A DNA stretch of 64,000 nt, from NCBI GenBank assembly GCA_006503535.1, contig QYRS01000004.1:1674001-1738000 (forward strand), written 5' to 3'. The translations under genes were made by a program, and so were the position numbers. The notes under the pieces are model-generated. The model was not told the DNA's origin, made no database searches, and was given only the letters and a program-made list of their open reading frames with translations. The DNA comes from Arthrinium phaeospermum. Taxonomy: Eukaryota; Ascomycota; Sordariomycetes; Amphisphaeriales; Apiosporaceae. Positions 1 through 12,897 of the stretch are shown here, piece by piece (position 1 is the first letter of the stretch; the number at the start of each line of letters is the position of its first letter).

Positions 1-1947
1 AGTACAATGCTTACGCCGCGAATACAAGAAGCCTCAGCCGCTGCTCCGTTATATAACGGACTTGACAGACCTGTTAGATTGTACTATCTATGATACTTAT
101 GTCGAAAGGGTTGGACTCTGGGGAAAGGGGTTGATGGGTGAGAGCAAGCGGACCCAACGGGAAAGTGCGGCCATATGCTGCTGCTGTCCGTTGGTGTCAT
201 CTATGAGCAAGATCTAAGCAGCTGCTACACGCGCCTTCCAGAAAGTCAAACGAAGAGTAGCAGCCGACTACCTAGGGGGAAGACAACGAGTTATTGTTTA
301 CTTTTGGATACACCATGTCTGTCGGGAGGTATCATTGATGTGTATTTCGGGAGGGATGGGGAGGAGCGTTTTACGATTGATGGAATAGCGGGACATCTTT
401 TATGAAATACCCCTTTCTTCTGAACCGAAAGAATTGTATAATTATGATATTACTTATAACGATTGATGCTCTTTTTTTACCGTGAAAGATGAGCAGCAGA
501 AAGATGAAGGATACTGGGAGAATGTCAATATAATGGCCGAAAGCCTTTAGAATTTGTCTTATCGAACAGGTGTTATATTATGGTCATTGGGTCTCGATAT
601 CTCTATCCAGATGCTTGCTTGAGGCCAACAAGCGCACTTTGCTGGGATCGTTTCTCAAGAGATATATGGTTTCAACCCGGTTCCGCCTTTAACGTCTGGC
701 TTCTGTACACTCAATGCCAAGGTTGTCGAGCTGGAGAAACGAGATGTAGCGACGCCTGGCCTACATCCATGTATACTCTGCTTCTAAACCACACACCTCT
801 CTTACCGTGAAGCAAGTCCGCTTCCCAGCATCCACGCCCAATGTAAGAAGTCCTGGCGCGGTCAAGTCGCCAGTTCCCAAAACAAAAGATTCTCCGCCCT
901 CCCATCAAATCAGCTCGTCCCTCGTGGTTCCGCCCAACATATCTGCCTTGTTTGCCCACCCAGGGTAGAAAGACCAGAGACCCCCCTTCCTCTTATTATA
1001 CTACTTCTTGCATTGCATGTGCATGTAGAGGCGACTGGTGCTGTGTAAAGTCTCCAGTTTGCGGGTGGAAATTTTTCCACATGGGATGATCTGGCGTAAA
1101 ATACCCACCAGATGAATGATACGACATCATCTGACCATGGTTGTTGAATGGTAGCAGCCGCTCGCCAATCTCGCGATCTTGCCACCATCTGCCGTAGTAC
1201 TGGTGTAACGAGGCCCCCTGAACATATGTGTATACATATATAAGTCACCGCCGCCTTAAAACACTCTGTGTTGGTTGATTAAAGTCTTTCGTAGACAGAA
1301 TCCCTCCATCCTCTGACCTGTTACTGTTCTGAGTTGGGCCCTGACAAGACATATATGTACCGACATATCACTCGAGGGGAGTAGGGGCGTTGGTTGGCCT
1401 TTACCTAGGTGTCATGTTAACATTCTGTGAACACTGTTGCAGGAGCCCACGATCACCCGTGGGCCGAATGCTACGCAGACGACATTCACTACTGCGCAAT
1501 ACTCGTTGCCAGACAGGCCTTGAGGAACAGAACGGGACAACGATTATGACGGGTGCAACGTCTGTGTTGCAGTTCTTCCATTCTCCAATTCTTCTATGAT
1601 TATCCAGCACAATACGCAGGTCTGTCTATCTTGGCTGCGTTTTTCTCCCAGCCCGCCCCCTTTGGGGCAATTCTGTTGCTATAAGGAGGCGGGCCACCGA
1701 AATGACTAACATACACAACAATGGAAAAGGGTATGAAGCGAATCAACCACCCTCGCCATGCGAGAAGCAAAACCTCTAACTCCAAGTCATGTAAAGCAAT
1801 GCCGCATTATGTTGTTTTCTTCGGGATTTCCCACCGACGATGAGAATGCCACTCGCCTGGTGAGTTGCTGCTCACAGAGAATGTTCATAGCCTTCCATTC
1901 GTCGCGAGTGGTTGTTACCCGAAGCAAGATCGATTAATCGAGCCCGC
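1..1947. other. Left-edge region without a supported gene
   Basis: No recognisable protein is encoded here. One plus-strand frame is open from the window edge to about position 217 (72 codons) and could be the last exon of a gene lying to the left. Its sequence matches no family I know, and an opening of this length is not rare by chance. The right end is the 3' flank of rcf2, which reads leftwards. Confidence 0.5.
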
Positions 1948-2666
1948 TCACTTCCGGGCGCCCTCCTTGCCCTCCGCTGCCTTCGTCTTCTCACGGTCGG
2001 CCAGGCGGCGCTCCTCGGCAGCGACCATGTCCATCCACAGGTCCTGTCCCTCGTACTCCTCCTTGTGCACGCGCTTCTCAATAATCTTCTTGTGCTCGGG
2101 GTCGTCGGGGTCGAGCATCTTGACCGTCTCCAGCGACCCTGGCCGGAGCGAGCATCGGCGGTCTCGAAGGCGGCAGTGGCGATGAGGACGGCGAGTGTCA
2201 AGCCCTGGGCATAGACACGGGCCTGGACCAGCTTCTGCGACGTGGACAGGAACTTGTTACGACCGACCATAATACCAGCAATGCCCATGGACGCGAGCCA
2301 GGAGACGAAGACGATGGAGTAGCGGTTCTCGCGGCCCCAGTCGTTGAGGCGCTCCGTTGTTGTCTTTTGCTGATCGGCAATCTGGTTCACCTTGGTGGCC
2401 TCGTCGACGTAGAAGTTCATGGGGTTGTTCAGCTTGTGGAACTCGATGCTGTAGCGCTCGGCGTTGACCATGGCGCCAAACGTGGCGGTCGACGACACCA
2501 GGAAGGAGCGGAATGGCAGTGTGAGGCCCCTGAACGCCGGGTAGCGCTTCGAGGCGCCTACCACACCTAGCAGACCGAGGCCGAGGCCCAATCCACCTCC
2601 GATAAATCCGCCCTTGAGTACCTCATTGTAGTGGGCTGCTTCCTCTTCTTGCGAGACGACCTTCAT
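1948..2666 (-). CDS. rcf2: Respiratory supercomplex factor 2 (HIG1 domain), with a -1 frame slip
   Basis: Inner mitochondrial membrane protein that associates with cytochrome c oxidase and the III-IV supercomplex. The start MKVVSQEEEAAHYNEVLKGG is the typical Rcf2 N-terminus. Two glycine-rich hydrophobic stretches follow, then a HIG1 domain containing NRYSIVFVSWLASMGIAG and the signature QARVYAQGLTLAVL. No intron is needed. After ...TAAFETADARSGQGRW the frame becomes arginine-rich nonsense and runs on to 1872. The next frame instead gives ETVKMLDPDDPEHKKIIEKR and then HKEEYEGQDLWMDM, the standard Rcf2 C-terminus, ending at the stop at 1948-1950. One base is therefore missing near 2130 (TGGAGACG where TGGGAGACG is expected). 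The coordinates given assume this slip. It may be an assembly error; otherwise the gene is damaged in its C-terminal third. Family assignment is firm. Confidence 0.9.
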
Positions 2667-5600
2667 TTTGGCGGGGTGTTTTGTTAGGCGATTCTGGGGA
2701 GATGCGGGTAGTGTCGAGTCGACTTGAACGTTCGACGAGAGGAAAACCAGGTAAAGCAGCGACCGGTTCTTGTTATCCTTCTTTCAACCCCTTTTGAGAT
2801 GGGTTATTCTAGTGTACGGACGATTATCGTCAGATGAACGTGGGGTTGTAGATGGGGTTGGTTGGACTCCACGTTTGTGTCGAGGCCTCTGTAGTTTGCG
2901 GAGGAGTGGTATGATGTGAGAATGAGTTGATACGATATCAAAACGCTGTAGGGGGGGCAATGGACAATGGCCAGGGTCCTTTTCAGCTGCAACCAGATCT
3001 AGCTATATATGCAGAATGAAACAAGATCGTAAGAGGTTGCGTGCAATGACAGCTTACTACTGCAGAAGAAGGGAGGCTTTTAGGTTGACGGGACTTCTAG
3101 GGCAGGTTTTCGTCGGTTGACGGGGTCTGAGTAAGTTTGGGGAGACCTTTTTCCCAGGAGCTTGGTGTAGCTTCCAAAGCCTGGCATGATGTAATTGAAT
3201 AATCGAATGATGGGCTTTGACCGGCGCATTTGCGCGCTCTTTTTTTCAAATGCCGAGCGTACACCGAGAGCTGACAGCTGGCGCAGCACTGAGCCGCTCT
3301 CCGCCGTCCCGCCTTGAACCGGCTGGCCGGCAGCTGCAGTTGGGCCAATTCTTTGCGCCTCGCCGTTTGGTTCGTGATTCGGCGTTTGCTCTTGCTTACC
3401 AGAGGAAAACAAGGCAATCTACTAATCAATCTGCCACCGGGGGCGGCGCATTGCGACAACTAGGCGGGAACAAGCGCCCATTATCGCGAAGTCCCGGGAC
3501 AGAATACGGAGGGCCGCTCTTCCGGGCGCTTTCTCCTATACTCACCCATATTGACCAAGATTGCATGCAAGCGCCAGCGAATGATGGGGTCTTACTCAAC
3601 TGCTACGGCGCAACCTAGAATCTCACAGTTCGTTCATCGTTTGCATCAGCTTGGGGCCTACCTTGCTTCTATGTATGGCGTCCAGGCCCGGACTCAACGC
3701 CGCGGTCCTTGGTTCGCCGGTCTCGGTAGGCATTGCGGCAATTGCCGTCATGAAATTGTATAGGTAGTACGTGGCTGGTTGCGACTTGAACACTGGAGAG
3801 GGCAAGTGACAACATTGGGAAGAAGGCCCATCCAAGCAATCAAGGAGACAGGGACCTTTTAGGGGACCTCAAGCAAATACCTATGGTAGCTCATTGCAAA
3901 ATTTGGACAGGATCTCGTGAACCTAAATGTGCGGCAATGGAAGGGGACTGGAGGAAACATGGGGAGGGCGAAGGGAACTAACTAGCCGCTGCAAATTCCA
4001 AGCACAGGAGTAGCCTGGATGGCTGGCGGCGGGTGGGCTTCTAGAAAAATTCTAGGGTACCCGGCAGCTCGGCGAGACTGCGGGCGCCCATCGGCAAGGC
4101 TGATTCCCAGCACTGTACCTTGCCAAACCGAGTGATGGGATCCTGGGCCAGGCCAAAAAATCCCACATGCCTCGGCCGCCACTGGTTGGTCGGGCTTGGG
4201 ACTTGAGACTCTGCCAGACAGGGACCCTGAGTGTGTTGTGTTTGAGAAGAACACCTAGCATGCGGTGGTGTGACCACGAGCCCCTTCAAAACCCTTGACC
4301 GCCATGAAGCATCATCGTGAACGTGGCTGAGTGGATGTTGTTCAACGTGTTGGCTGGAGCCGCATGCAAGATGCCAGCCGGCACTCAACAATGATCACAG
4401 CAGCTGCAGTATGACCTCGAGTCATACCCGGTGGGCATCCACGCATTTACATAGTCAAGAGCCACTGTAATATGTAGTAAGCATTATATCTACATATTGT
4501 TGGGCAATTTGGATTCATTACGGAGTATCGGTGAGTGAGATACTATATATACATCTGAACCCCGGGACAAGATTGATTGGATTATGTTATCATTATGCTA
4601 GCCATCATTGCTGACCAGGGGTAATACGGTACATGGATGGTTGACGATGGTGAGTTAAACAAAACTGTAGGGCCTGCCACCTGCTGTCTGTTGGGCTTTC
4701 ATGTCCTGGAGCCTCACGTCGAATCCCGCATCGACAGTGACGCAAAATAACTACCTATGCTGTTTGCCTTGAAGTGCATTCGAGCGACCGCAAAGCCGTT
4801 AGATGTGTAGTCTTTTTCCCCTTCTTTCTTTCTTCTTGGTTTTTCTTTGGAATGGGGAGGAGTAGCCTTTCCTGTAAATAACGGTCCGTATATAGGTGCT
4901 AACCGGAGATAATGATCGAAACGCACGCATTGGCAAGGTCACGATTATGCAGGGACAGGACGGACCACTAGGTACTACACTACTACCTAGTGAACATTGC
5001 CCAGGCATATCCTGTTAACGAGGTCAGAAGAGCCGCGGCTGGCTGTCGTGTGTGCATTGTCCATTATCCGCCGAGAAACGGTTATGGAGCCCTTGTGAAT
5101 GTGTGATGACCTGGTGCGTCCCGGCACGATGGTTTCCACGAGGTTACGCTCGGTGAGGGGGCGCCCAGGGTACGGCCAGACCAAAAAGTTCCATCAATGA
5201 TCAATCGGCCAGCGCGAATCGGCCATTGCGTTTCACAGACTCCATGTTCACATGGAGGAGCCAGCATTCAGAGCATCCACTGGACTCCCCCTCATCATCA
5301 TCCTTCTCCGCCGTGCCTCCTCCTATGCGCTCTGTCTCTCTGCCCAGCCGAGTCTCGCGACGACCACAACGGCCATGATGCTCCTTCGAGCAGCGGACTA
5401 GCACGAAAAGGCGACACGGCTTGGCTGCTGGAGGAGTAAACAATGCGGAAACCCCACAACCCTGAGAGAGCTCTCAGACAGAGCTGTTCATTGTTTCTTT
5501 TTTCTGTTCTATTCTTCCCCCTCACTGCTTAGGGTTCCCTTTCGATAATGACCACACACTTCGGGAAATGACTTACCCCCATCAGTGGTGGCTGCCGCGC

Positions 5601-8600
5601 TGCCGAAGCGGGAAAACGCCAAAGGCGGTGAACATGCAACTACTCAAGCGCAATCTACTTGATCAATCGCATCGAGTTTCGAGTCTGGGATCCCGCGGTA
5701 GAAGGGGGGTGGGAGGGGCAGGCCAGCAGACGGTGATGTCAACCTGTCGGTGAAGTTCCCGCAAAGAAGCAAGGCGTTTTTTCTGCTTTATTAATTCTTA
5801 ATTATTTCTTCTTCTTTTTCTGTAATGGAGGGTCCGTTGCAGGGTAATTCTTTTGTGGACGTGCCAAGTGCATATCGAAACGGATCTGCGCTGACTCCGG
5901 CTGTCCGTCGGTCCGCATAAGAAACCCTGATTACTACAGTTGATATTCCCTACATGTGTGTAGATATAGAATGGAGCCATCTCAGATATTACTAGATCAG
6001 CATTGAGAAATGGCGCCAAACTCCTCGGGATAAAAGCGATTCGGTCGGATATACATAGTACTTGAGACGGCACTCGCGACAGGAGGTTACTGTCAACCGG
6101 GTGAGGCGACAATGCCGACCGGCCGTTGTCCGATATACAGATAGAAGCGTTCCGAGGAACAGCAACTGACGACAGCAGCGGATGGACGAATGGATGGATG
6201 GATGAATGCTCCGTCTTCCTGACTAGGATCATGCCCAGTGTCTAAGCAGCGCCAACTCAGCCGCTGACTGGCTCGCATCGTGTTGCGGTTGCCCGCAGAT
6301 GCAAGTTACAGTACTGTATCCTTATTGCCCGAGCGGCTACGACATCTACAGGTGACAGGACACTTTGCTGATATGGCAGAATGGGGATTTGCAGGTGGAT
6401 TGTTGAATCAGGTTGATGCATTAGCGACCAGAAATGTCTCCTGCGTCGCAGATAATCGGTTGCGCTTGTATGAATGACATTTCCTTTGACGGTCGGCGTC
6501 GAGGGTTGATCCTTGTGGACGTCTGGGACCCCCAGGAGGGCAAGTCAAGAGAGGAGAATGACGGGCAAAAGACCCCACCAGCGGCCGAAATGGGCACTTT
6601 GCATCGTCTCGCGGCGCTCTCTACGCAAGCAGGTAACAATGCGAGAATGCCCAAGGATGGACAGGAAACGGTGTCTGCTTGGTCCACCTGCAACCTCGCT
6701 AGATCCTCGGTCATCTCCTGATGATCATGGTGCCCAAACCCCGTGAGCGGGTTACAGGCCGATCCGGCTGCCAACAGCCTTTAAAGCGTTGCACCGACTG
6801 GCCAGCTCCGGTGTATGATGAGTGCAATTGAAGCCTCGGTGCTAAGAGACGCGAGGGGCGGTACTATGATTCCCTAGGCCGAACCGGATCCGACTAGACT
6901 GGGGCTTATATCAGTGTCGCCTCACGCCCAGCGTCCTTGATGGCGCTCCCGTTTGATCGCCGCCGTGCCTACACGAGCGGAATTGTTTGCTTCGGCTACG
7001 GTCCTAGGCCATGTTTTCCGCGGAACGAGATGGCTCAACGACGCCACTACCGGAAATAGAATCCCTCGGAGCGTGCATGGCTAGAAGTGCACGAGCTATT
7101 TGTGTGCTGAATCAGCTTTACAATTGAATGACTGCTCAGTAATACCTGGAATTGTGGTGAGGCCGTAGGCAGGTACTTGCGCACGCGTGCGATCTGCTAG
7201 GTATGTATGTATCGTGGCTGCGTGGTATGTGCATTACCATTCCACGCCTTCCACGCATTCCACAGGGCAAGAGGGGGGTTCTGGTGTTGGCCAGCCTGTA
7301 ACATGCGTGATGTTTGCGAAGTACCTACCTCAGCTACAGGTTAAGTAATACCTAGCCGGCGAGCAATGGCGACTGGGTTACTGGGGGCCGCACGCACGCG
7401 ACTAGCTCAGCCTAGCTGGATTGGATGGCTGGGTCGCCTCGGCCAATGGGGTGTAAAGGACCCATGCTGTCAAGGCCACTAGACAAGAACCCAACTGGGT
7501 AGTCGATGCAGCCCCATGAGTCAAGCGGCCGGTAGTCCACTGGCAAAGAAGCCTTGGAGATGGGCATTTGAGTGGATTGTGCGAAAAAAAGAGATCGAGA
7601 TGATGCCGGTCAGTCGGGCCAATTCCTACCTTTTGACGTAACAGTACGTCGCGCGAGGCATCCTTCTGGGCGGAGAGGTCATGACGGCGGCCTAAGAACC
7701 AAGCTGAGGACGCTCAACGGAGGCAGGCTGGCAGGCGATACTGCCTCCCTAGGGCTGCAGAGGCGCTTGAGAGCAAGTAAGTGCCGGATATGCGCACGCC
7801 CGCCGGGGGGGCGGCAGCGGCAGTTGATGCAGTCATAATCATTCAGTACAGTGATAGTAGAAACTTTGTCGAGTCGCCGGCTGGGGAGAGTTTCGTCCGA
7901 AGTGGTGAATTCGAGGAGCATTAACGGTTGCCGTAGCACTGAAATCTAGCCTCAGTTGGGTTAGTGGCGCATCCTACCCAACCCAGGGAAATATCTAATC
8001 CCATCGTCACTTGGAAGCCAACGAGCGCTGTTTGGTCTCGCATTCCATGGAGAGAGAGAGGCCCTCTTTACAGTACCCCCAACCGTGGTCACTGGTGTGT
8101 CGTTTGCTCCTCGTACCGGCGGTGCCATACTGATGTAATCGAGTGCTGATCGACTCATCCGTAGACCCCCCTCCAAAGTCTAGTAGTATCACCAAAAACC
8201 GGCGGCAGCTTAGCAGACGGGCAGGCGGGATGATGTCGTCGCGGGTCGACTCCCAGTCCAGTCCAAGGCACAAGGTAGTCGAGGAATTATCGACTCCCGG
8301 GATCCCGGCTTACTTGCATGAATGGGGTCTCACCATCAAATTGATCATAAGTGACTCGCCCATAATCCAAGTGTAACCCTGACACACTGACACTACACGG
8401 TGATTGCACACCCTCTTTCTGCATCTGACATGCATACATGAGTCAGGACGGAAGGCAATCAAGTTTGACGATAATTGGCAATTGATAGTTCTGCGCATCT
8501 CAAACGTCAACACCATCATAGACCAAGGGGAGTTGGCGATACTTGCTGTCTTGGGCCAAGGCGCCCATCCAGCCTCTGGGGAAATATTACTGCGTTCATA

Positions 8601-10570
8601 GTGTCGGTACCCAGAAATTGCTTCTTCGATTCTCTTAACGAAAAAGTGGCCCGCAGCAGATCATTGGCTGCCGTAGTTGAATCCGGCTGGCTGGCTTCAG
8701 TCTCCCCCTGGGCCCTGGCTCGATTGCATATGTTGAAGCTACGACATCGAACGTCAATGAACCTCTGTCGATTCCAAGGCGAAAGACGTTCGTATGTTCA
8801 AGACTCGGCCGATCCGTCCGGCTACTTGCCAATTGGGGGTGGTTGCCTATCATATACCTCCCCTCTCCTCCTGCCTCTCCTCCCTCGAGATACTGTGAGA
8901 TCTGCACTTATACTGTACAAGAGGAACCTAAGCCCACGAGACGCGCAACACAGATATCTCCACAGCCCGAAGTAAACTTGAGCGCCACATTGTCACCCAG
9001 CTGGTACGTGTACGGTATACTCCAGCTCCAGTTCCCCATTTCATCTTATCTCCTCATCTCGTCCCAAACCCAAGGACAGGCTGTCGTGGCTCTTGCGTCG
9101 CAGTAGCGCTCGCCCGCCGACTCTGAGGGTCGGGATCGTCCTAACATGTCGTAGGCGCATGAGCCAGCCAGCAGCAAGTGCTGCTTGCGTCCATTGTGTG
9201 TACTGTAGATACTGTAGCCGACTTTACCATTTCCTAGGTAGCTTTTACAATACCCATCTAAAAAGAAGTACAGTACTCGAAAATCCACGATTAACCAAGA
9301 CCTAAGTTAGAGGCAAACCAACTTGAGTCACCTATGGGAATAAGGTTACAATTCCCATGTGGCATCTGCAGCCACGGACCTCAGATTACATTAGTCCTCA
9401 CTCCAGTTCTTGGTCTGCCTTCGGCTGGGACCAGGACTGCTACATGTTGCCAGACTTATAAGACGGGGTAATCAGATAGTTTTGGGGCCGTGGTGCAATC
9501 CTGAACTCTCTCCCCCTCTCTTTCCTTCTCCCGGCACCTGTCGAGCCCAGACCAGAAACCGCTCGGAGAGTGTTGCTTTTCTGTTCATCTCCTGTCCCGT
9601 CGACGTCGCACAGCACCCCAGGTGACCGCCGCCGTACTTGCCCAGTCGCCCCGTACCGAGTGAGCGAGTAACCTATCTGCCACCGCCACCCCTTCCGACT
9701 TTTGTTGTGCATTCCCAGTCCACTGCGACTCAACGACGAACGAACAGCCTTGATCCTGGGCTGTTGCTGGCGTGGTCAACTAGCCACTTCCCTGGACCTT
9801 GAACCTGGACCTGGACCCTTTGGAAATTTAGTCGCGTCAAGCCGCCGCTGCTGCTTAAACGGCTCCATTTTCCCTCCAGCCCAATTATCCATTACACATA
9901 CCCCATAACTGCTCATATCCATCCATCGATTAACCCCGACCGCCTCCCTCGTAAAGCCTACGGCGGCCACAATTAGGGAACCCCATCCTGACACTGCCAG
10001 TCCAGTCCTGGGAAGTACTTTCCCTTTCAGTCCGAGGCTGGCTCTGGTACAAGCACGGTAGAGCGAGAAGCAAGCAGAAGATCCCGTACTTGTGACCAGT
10101 CTTGCACCAAAGCCTAACCCCCCATAAGCGGTAATTCACATTGCAGGGGGTGCGTGCAGGTGCAGGAGGTACTTCCATACCTCAGATACACCATACCTAC
10201 ATAACATCTTATGATACCTCATTAAGTCGACATCCCTCGCATCCCATCCTTCTATTTCCGCTTCCTCTTATTCACCACTGGTGCGCACACACACATAACC
10301 TGCAGTGAATTATCAGAGCGGACTGTGGGATTTGGATAGTATACCTCTCTGCTCTTGTTGTCCTTGGTTGGCACCGCCTACGAACCAGAAAGGCCGCTGG
10401 CGATTTTACTGCACCTCCATCAGCAGCCGTACTACTTTCCAGAAGTGCCCTAGCGCTCTCGACCTACTTGTTGTACCCTCACTGTTCTCCTCTCTCGCTC
10501 TGTTCTCTCCCACTCCCTCGCGCGCTGCCTCTGTCCCGTATATTATTCAGAGGAACCCCACATCGCTGCC
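2667..10570. promoter_or_regulatory. 7.9 kb divergent intergenic region (rcf2 / sfp1)
   Basis: The region lies between two genes that read away from each other, so it must hold both promoters. No open frame in it resembles a known protein or shows a convincing exon chain. It contains scattered simple repeats, such as three ATGG units near 6190-6204 and repeated TTCCACGC words near 7238-7262. Pyrimidine-rich stretches at about 9500-9600 and 10440-10560 fit the 5' leader of the sfp1-like gene. The unusual length suits a gene with a long leader and distal control elements, but that is inference. Confidence 0.45.
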
Positions 10571-12897
10571 ATGAGAGGCATAGGTTCTTGGTTGACAGGC
10601 AAGACGGGTACCTCCACGACAAATAGTCCAAGTAATAACACCCCCGAACACCCGTCTGCCAGCCGCACCAGCAACGATACGTTTGCAGGCGATTCCGCTG
10701 TCGCCGTCGCTGCTGCTCCTACACCATCCTCTTCACATTCTCTCGACTCGCCCTCGCCCTCACCACAGCCCGCGACGCCTGTCGACTCGACAAGTAGTCC
10801 GCTTTACGCCCATTCCTCCACTAACAAGTCACAACCCATCAAAATCGCCACCCCGAACATCCGTTCTTCGCGGTCACAGTCGCCCACCACTCTGAACGAC
10901 TTTGACCACAACAACAACAGCAGTGACCACAACCCCCTCCAAAAACAGGTCCACAGCAATTCCGGCTTTATTGACGGCATCACCACCGACTACATCCAAG
11001 CTGACACAGACGGCGACCTCGACATGACTACACCCGGTCTTGAAACGGCCTTTGGCCGTGGTCGTCATGACTCCTTTGTGAGCGCTGGGCCGAAACCCAT
11101 TTCCATGAACATCAACCGCGACCAGGCACGCGGCCGCCGCGAAAGCCTCGCCGGCAGCCTCATGAACGGTATGAGCTGGGAGGTTTGTCGGTCGGAAGCT
11201 TCATTCGTGACGAGTAAGTTACTGCCATTTCGTGTGCCACAACCCCGCGCTTTGCTTGTGTTTGAGACACGGGCATAGAGTTCTTGACGTGTAAGTCGCA
11301 TCGTCCACTGACACTTCTGCGACAGCCTCATGGTGACCGGCTCGCCCTTTACGGGCGGACAGCCTTCGTCCTCGTTCCATTCTTCGTCGTATATCCCCAA
11401 GATGGAGGCCGAATACCTGCGCAATTTTGTGTGCTGCGATCAGAAATTGGATACGATGCACGATCTTTTACGCCATTATGAAACAGTCCACACGAACAAC
11501 AATGTGCAACCAAACCGGACAAATGTCATGGGCCAAAGGCTGTCGATGAGCAGACCCTCGGGTCTGGCTCCGCGCTGTCTGGTGCAGCACACAACGGACA
11601 GAACTTTGCACCCACCAGCGGCGGGTTTGGCCTCGGTCAACAAGGTCGCAACATTGCGAGCAATGGAAACGGCCTGGGCTTCGGGGGCATCCAGATGGGC
11701 CGGCAACACTCTGGGCTGGACGGCTCCGCACACAGCAGTCGCAGCTACTTAACGTTCAAGCCCACGATGACCTTGATGCGATGGGTGACATGGAGATGGA
11801 AGACGCCGTTGGGCACATGGAACTTGACGACAGTACCCATCGTACCATCCAACAAACCCGACAAATGTTTGGCCAGCAGCAACGGCCACAACTGCAGCTG
11901 AACCTGAACGGCACCAATATGCAGCAACAGGCCCTTCGGACCTCGCAACCCTCCACCCCAGGCACCACTGGGTTCGGATTCCAGAACAACCCTACGGTTT
12001 CGTCAGTGAACACGCCGACACTCACCACACAGCAACCGAATGGCGTCGACGATGGTCTTGGCGGGATGGGCAACCTCACGGATTTCGGCGACTTCTCCCA
12101 GGATCTTGGTTTCTTCATTGATGACCCAGCCAAGCGTCTGTACAGCCCTAACGGGGCTTCTGCACAACAGCGAGCTCTACAGCAGCAGATGGCGCAATTT
12201 GGCCTGGATCAGTCCCAGTTCAGCGACATTACCGATCCTCAACAGCTGGCCATGCTGCAGCGAGCGATTGGTGGTAACCCGGGTGGCCTCATGATACCAC
12301 GCGAGGAAGACAAGCCGTTTAAGTGCCCTGTCATTGGATGCGAAAAGGCGTACAAGAACCAGAACGGTCTCAAGTAAGTTTCCTTTGTCTCCTTTTCCTC
12401 TTTTTTTTTTCCTTGGTTGTCCCGTACGCTTGTCTGGAATGCGGTTGCTAATCGATTATGCAAGGTACCACAAACAACATGGCCACCAAACACAACAGTT
12501 GCACGAAAACGGAGATGGCACATTCTCCATTGTCAATCCCGAAACATCGGCTCCCTACCCCGGCGAGATGGGAATGGAGAAGGAGAAGCCACACAAGTGC
12601 GAATGGTGCAACAAGCGATATAAGAACCTGAACGGCCTGAAATACGTAAGTTTTGAGTTTATCCCCTCGGCGGCTACCGGGTCATCTAGAGGCTAACAAG
12701 TGCCGCAGCACAAACTACATTCACCACCTTGCGAAGCCATGGCACAGATGGCCGAGCTGAAGGCCTCACTAGCCAGCGGCAATGCCACTGGCAACCCCAT
12801 GAACCTGAACCTACCGGACACGCTAAACCTCAGCGCTCTCAACAACATGAACATGTCCCAGGGCTTACCCGGCATTGGCGAAGAGATGCAGATGTGA
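10571..12897 (+). CDS. sfp1: Sfp1-type C2H2 zinc-finger transcription regulator, with three frame slips
   Basis: Nuclear regulator of the Sfp1 family, which in yeast couples nutrient/TOR signalling to ribosome biogenesis and cell size. Exons are 10571-11213, 11326-12373, 12465-12645 and 12709-12897; introns are 112, 91 and 63 nt with good CTAAC branch sites in the last two. The N-terminus is Ser/Thr/Pro/Asn-rich. Exon 2 has a finger-like FVCCDQKLDTMHDLLRHYE. Two C-terminal fingers (CPVIGCEKAYKNQNGLKYHK and CEWCNKRYKNLNGLKYHK), separated by the LHENGDGTFSIVNPE spacer, are diagnostic of Sfp1. Three single-base slips are needed: near 11180 (SLMNGMSWGGLSVGSFIRDD appears only after adding one G, and then the exon 1/exon 2 phases match), near 11535 (into KAVDEQTLGSGSALSG) and near 11730 (into QQSQLLNVQAHDDLDAMGD). 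Without the first, a stop comes within four codons of exon 2. The slips are probably sequence errors; true inactivation is the alternative. Confidence 0.88.

Noticed and set aside
10305..10574. Upstream frame overlapping the sfp1 start codon
   Set aside because: It starts at GTG and has no internal ATG, so it is unlikely to be a translated uORF.
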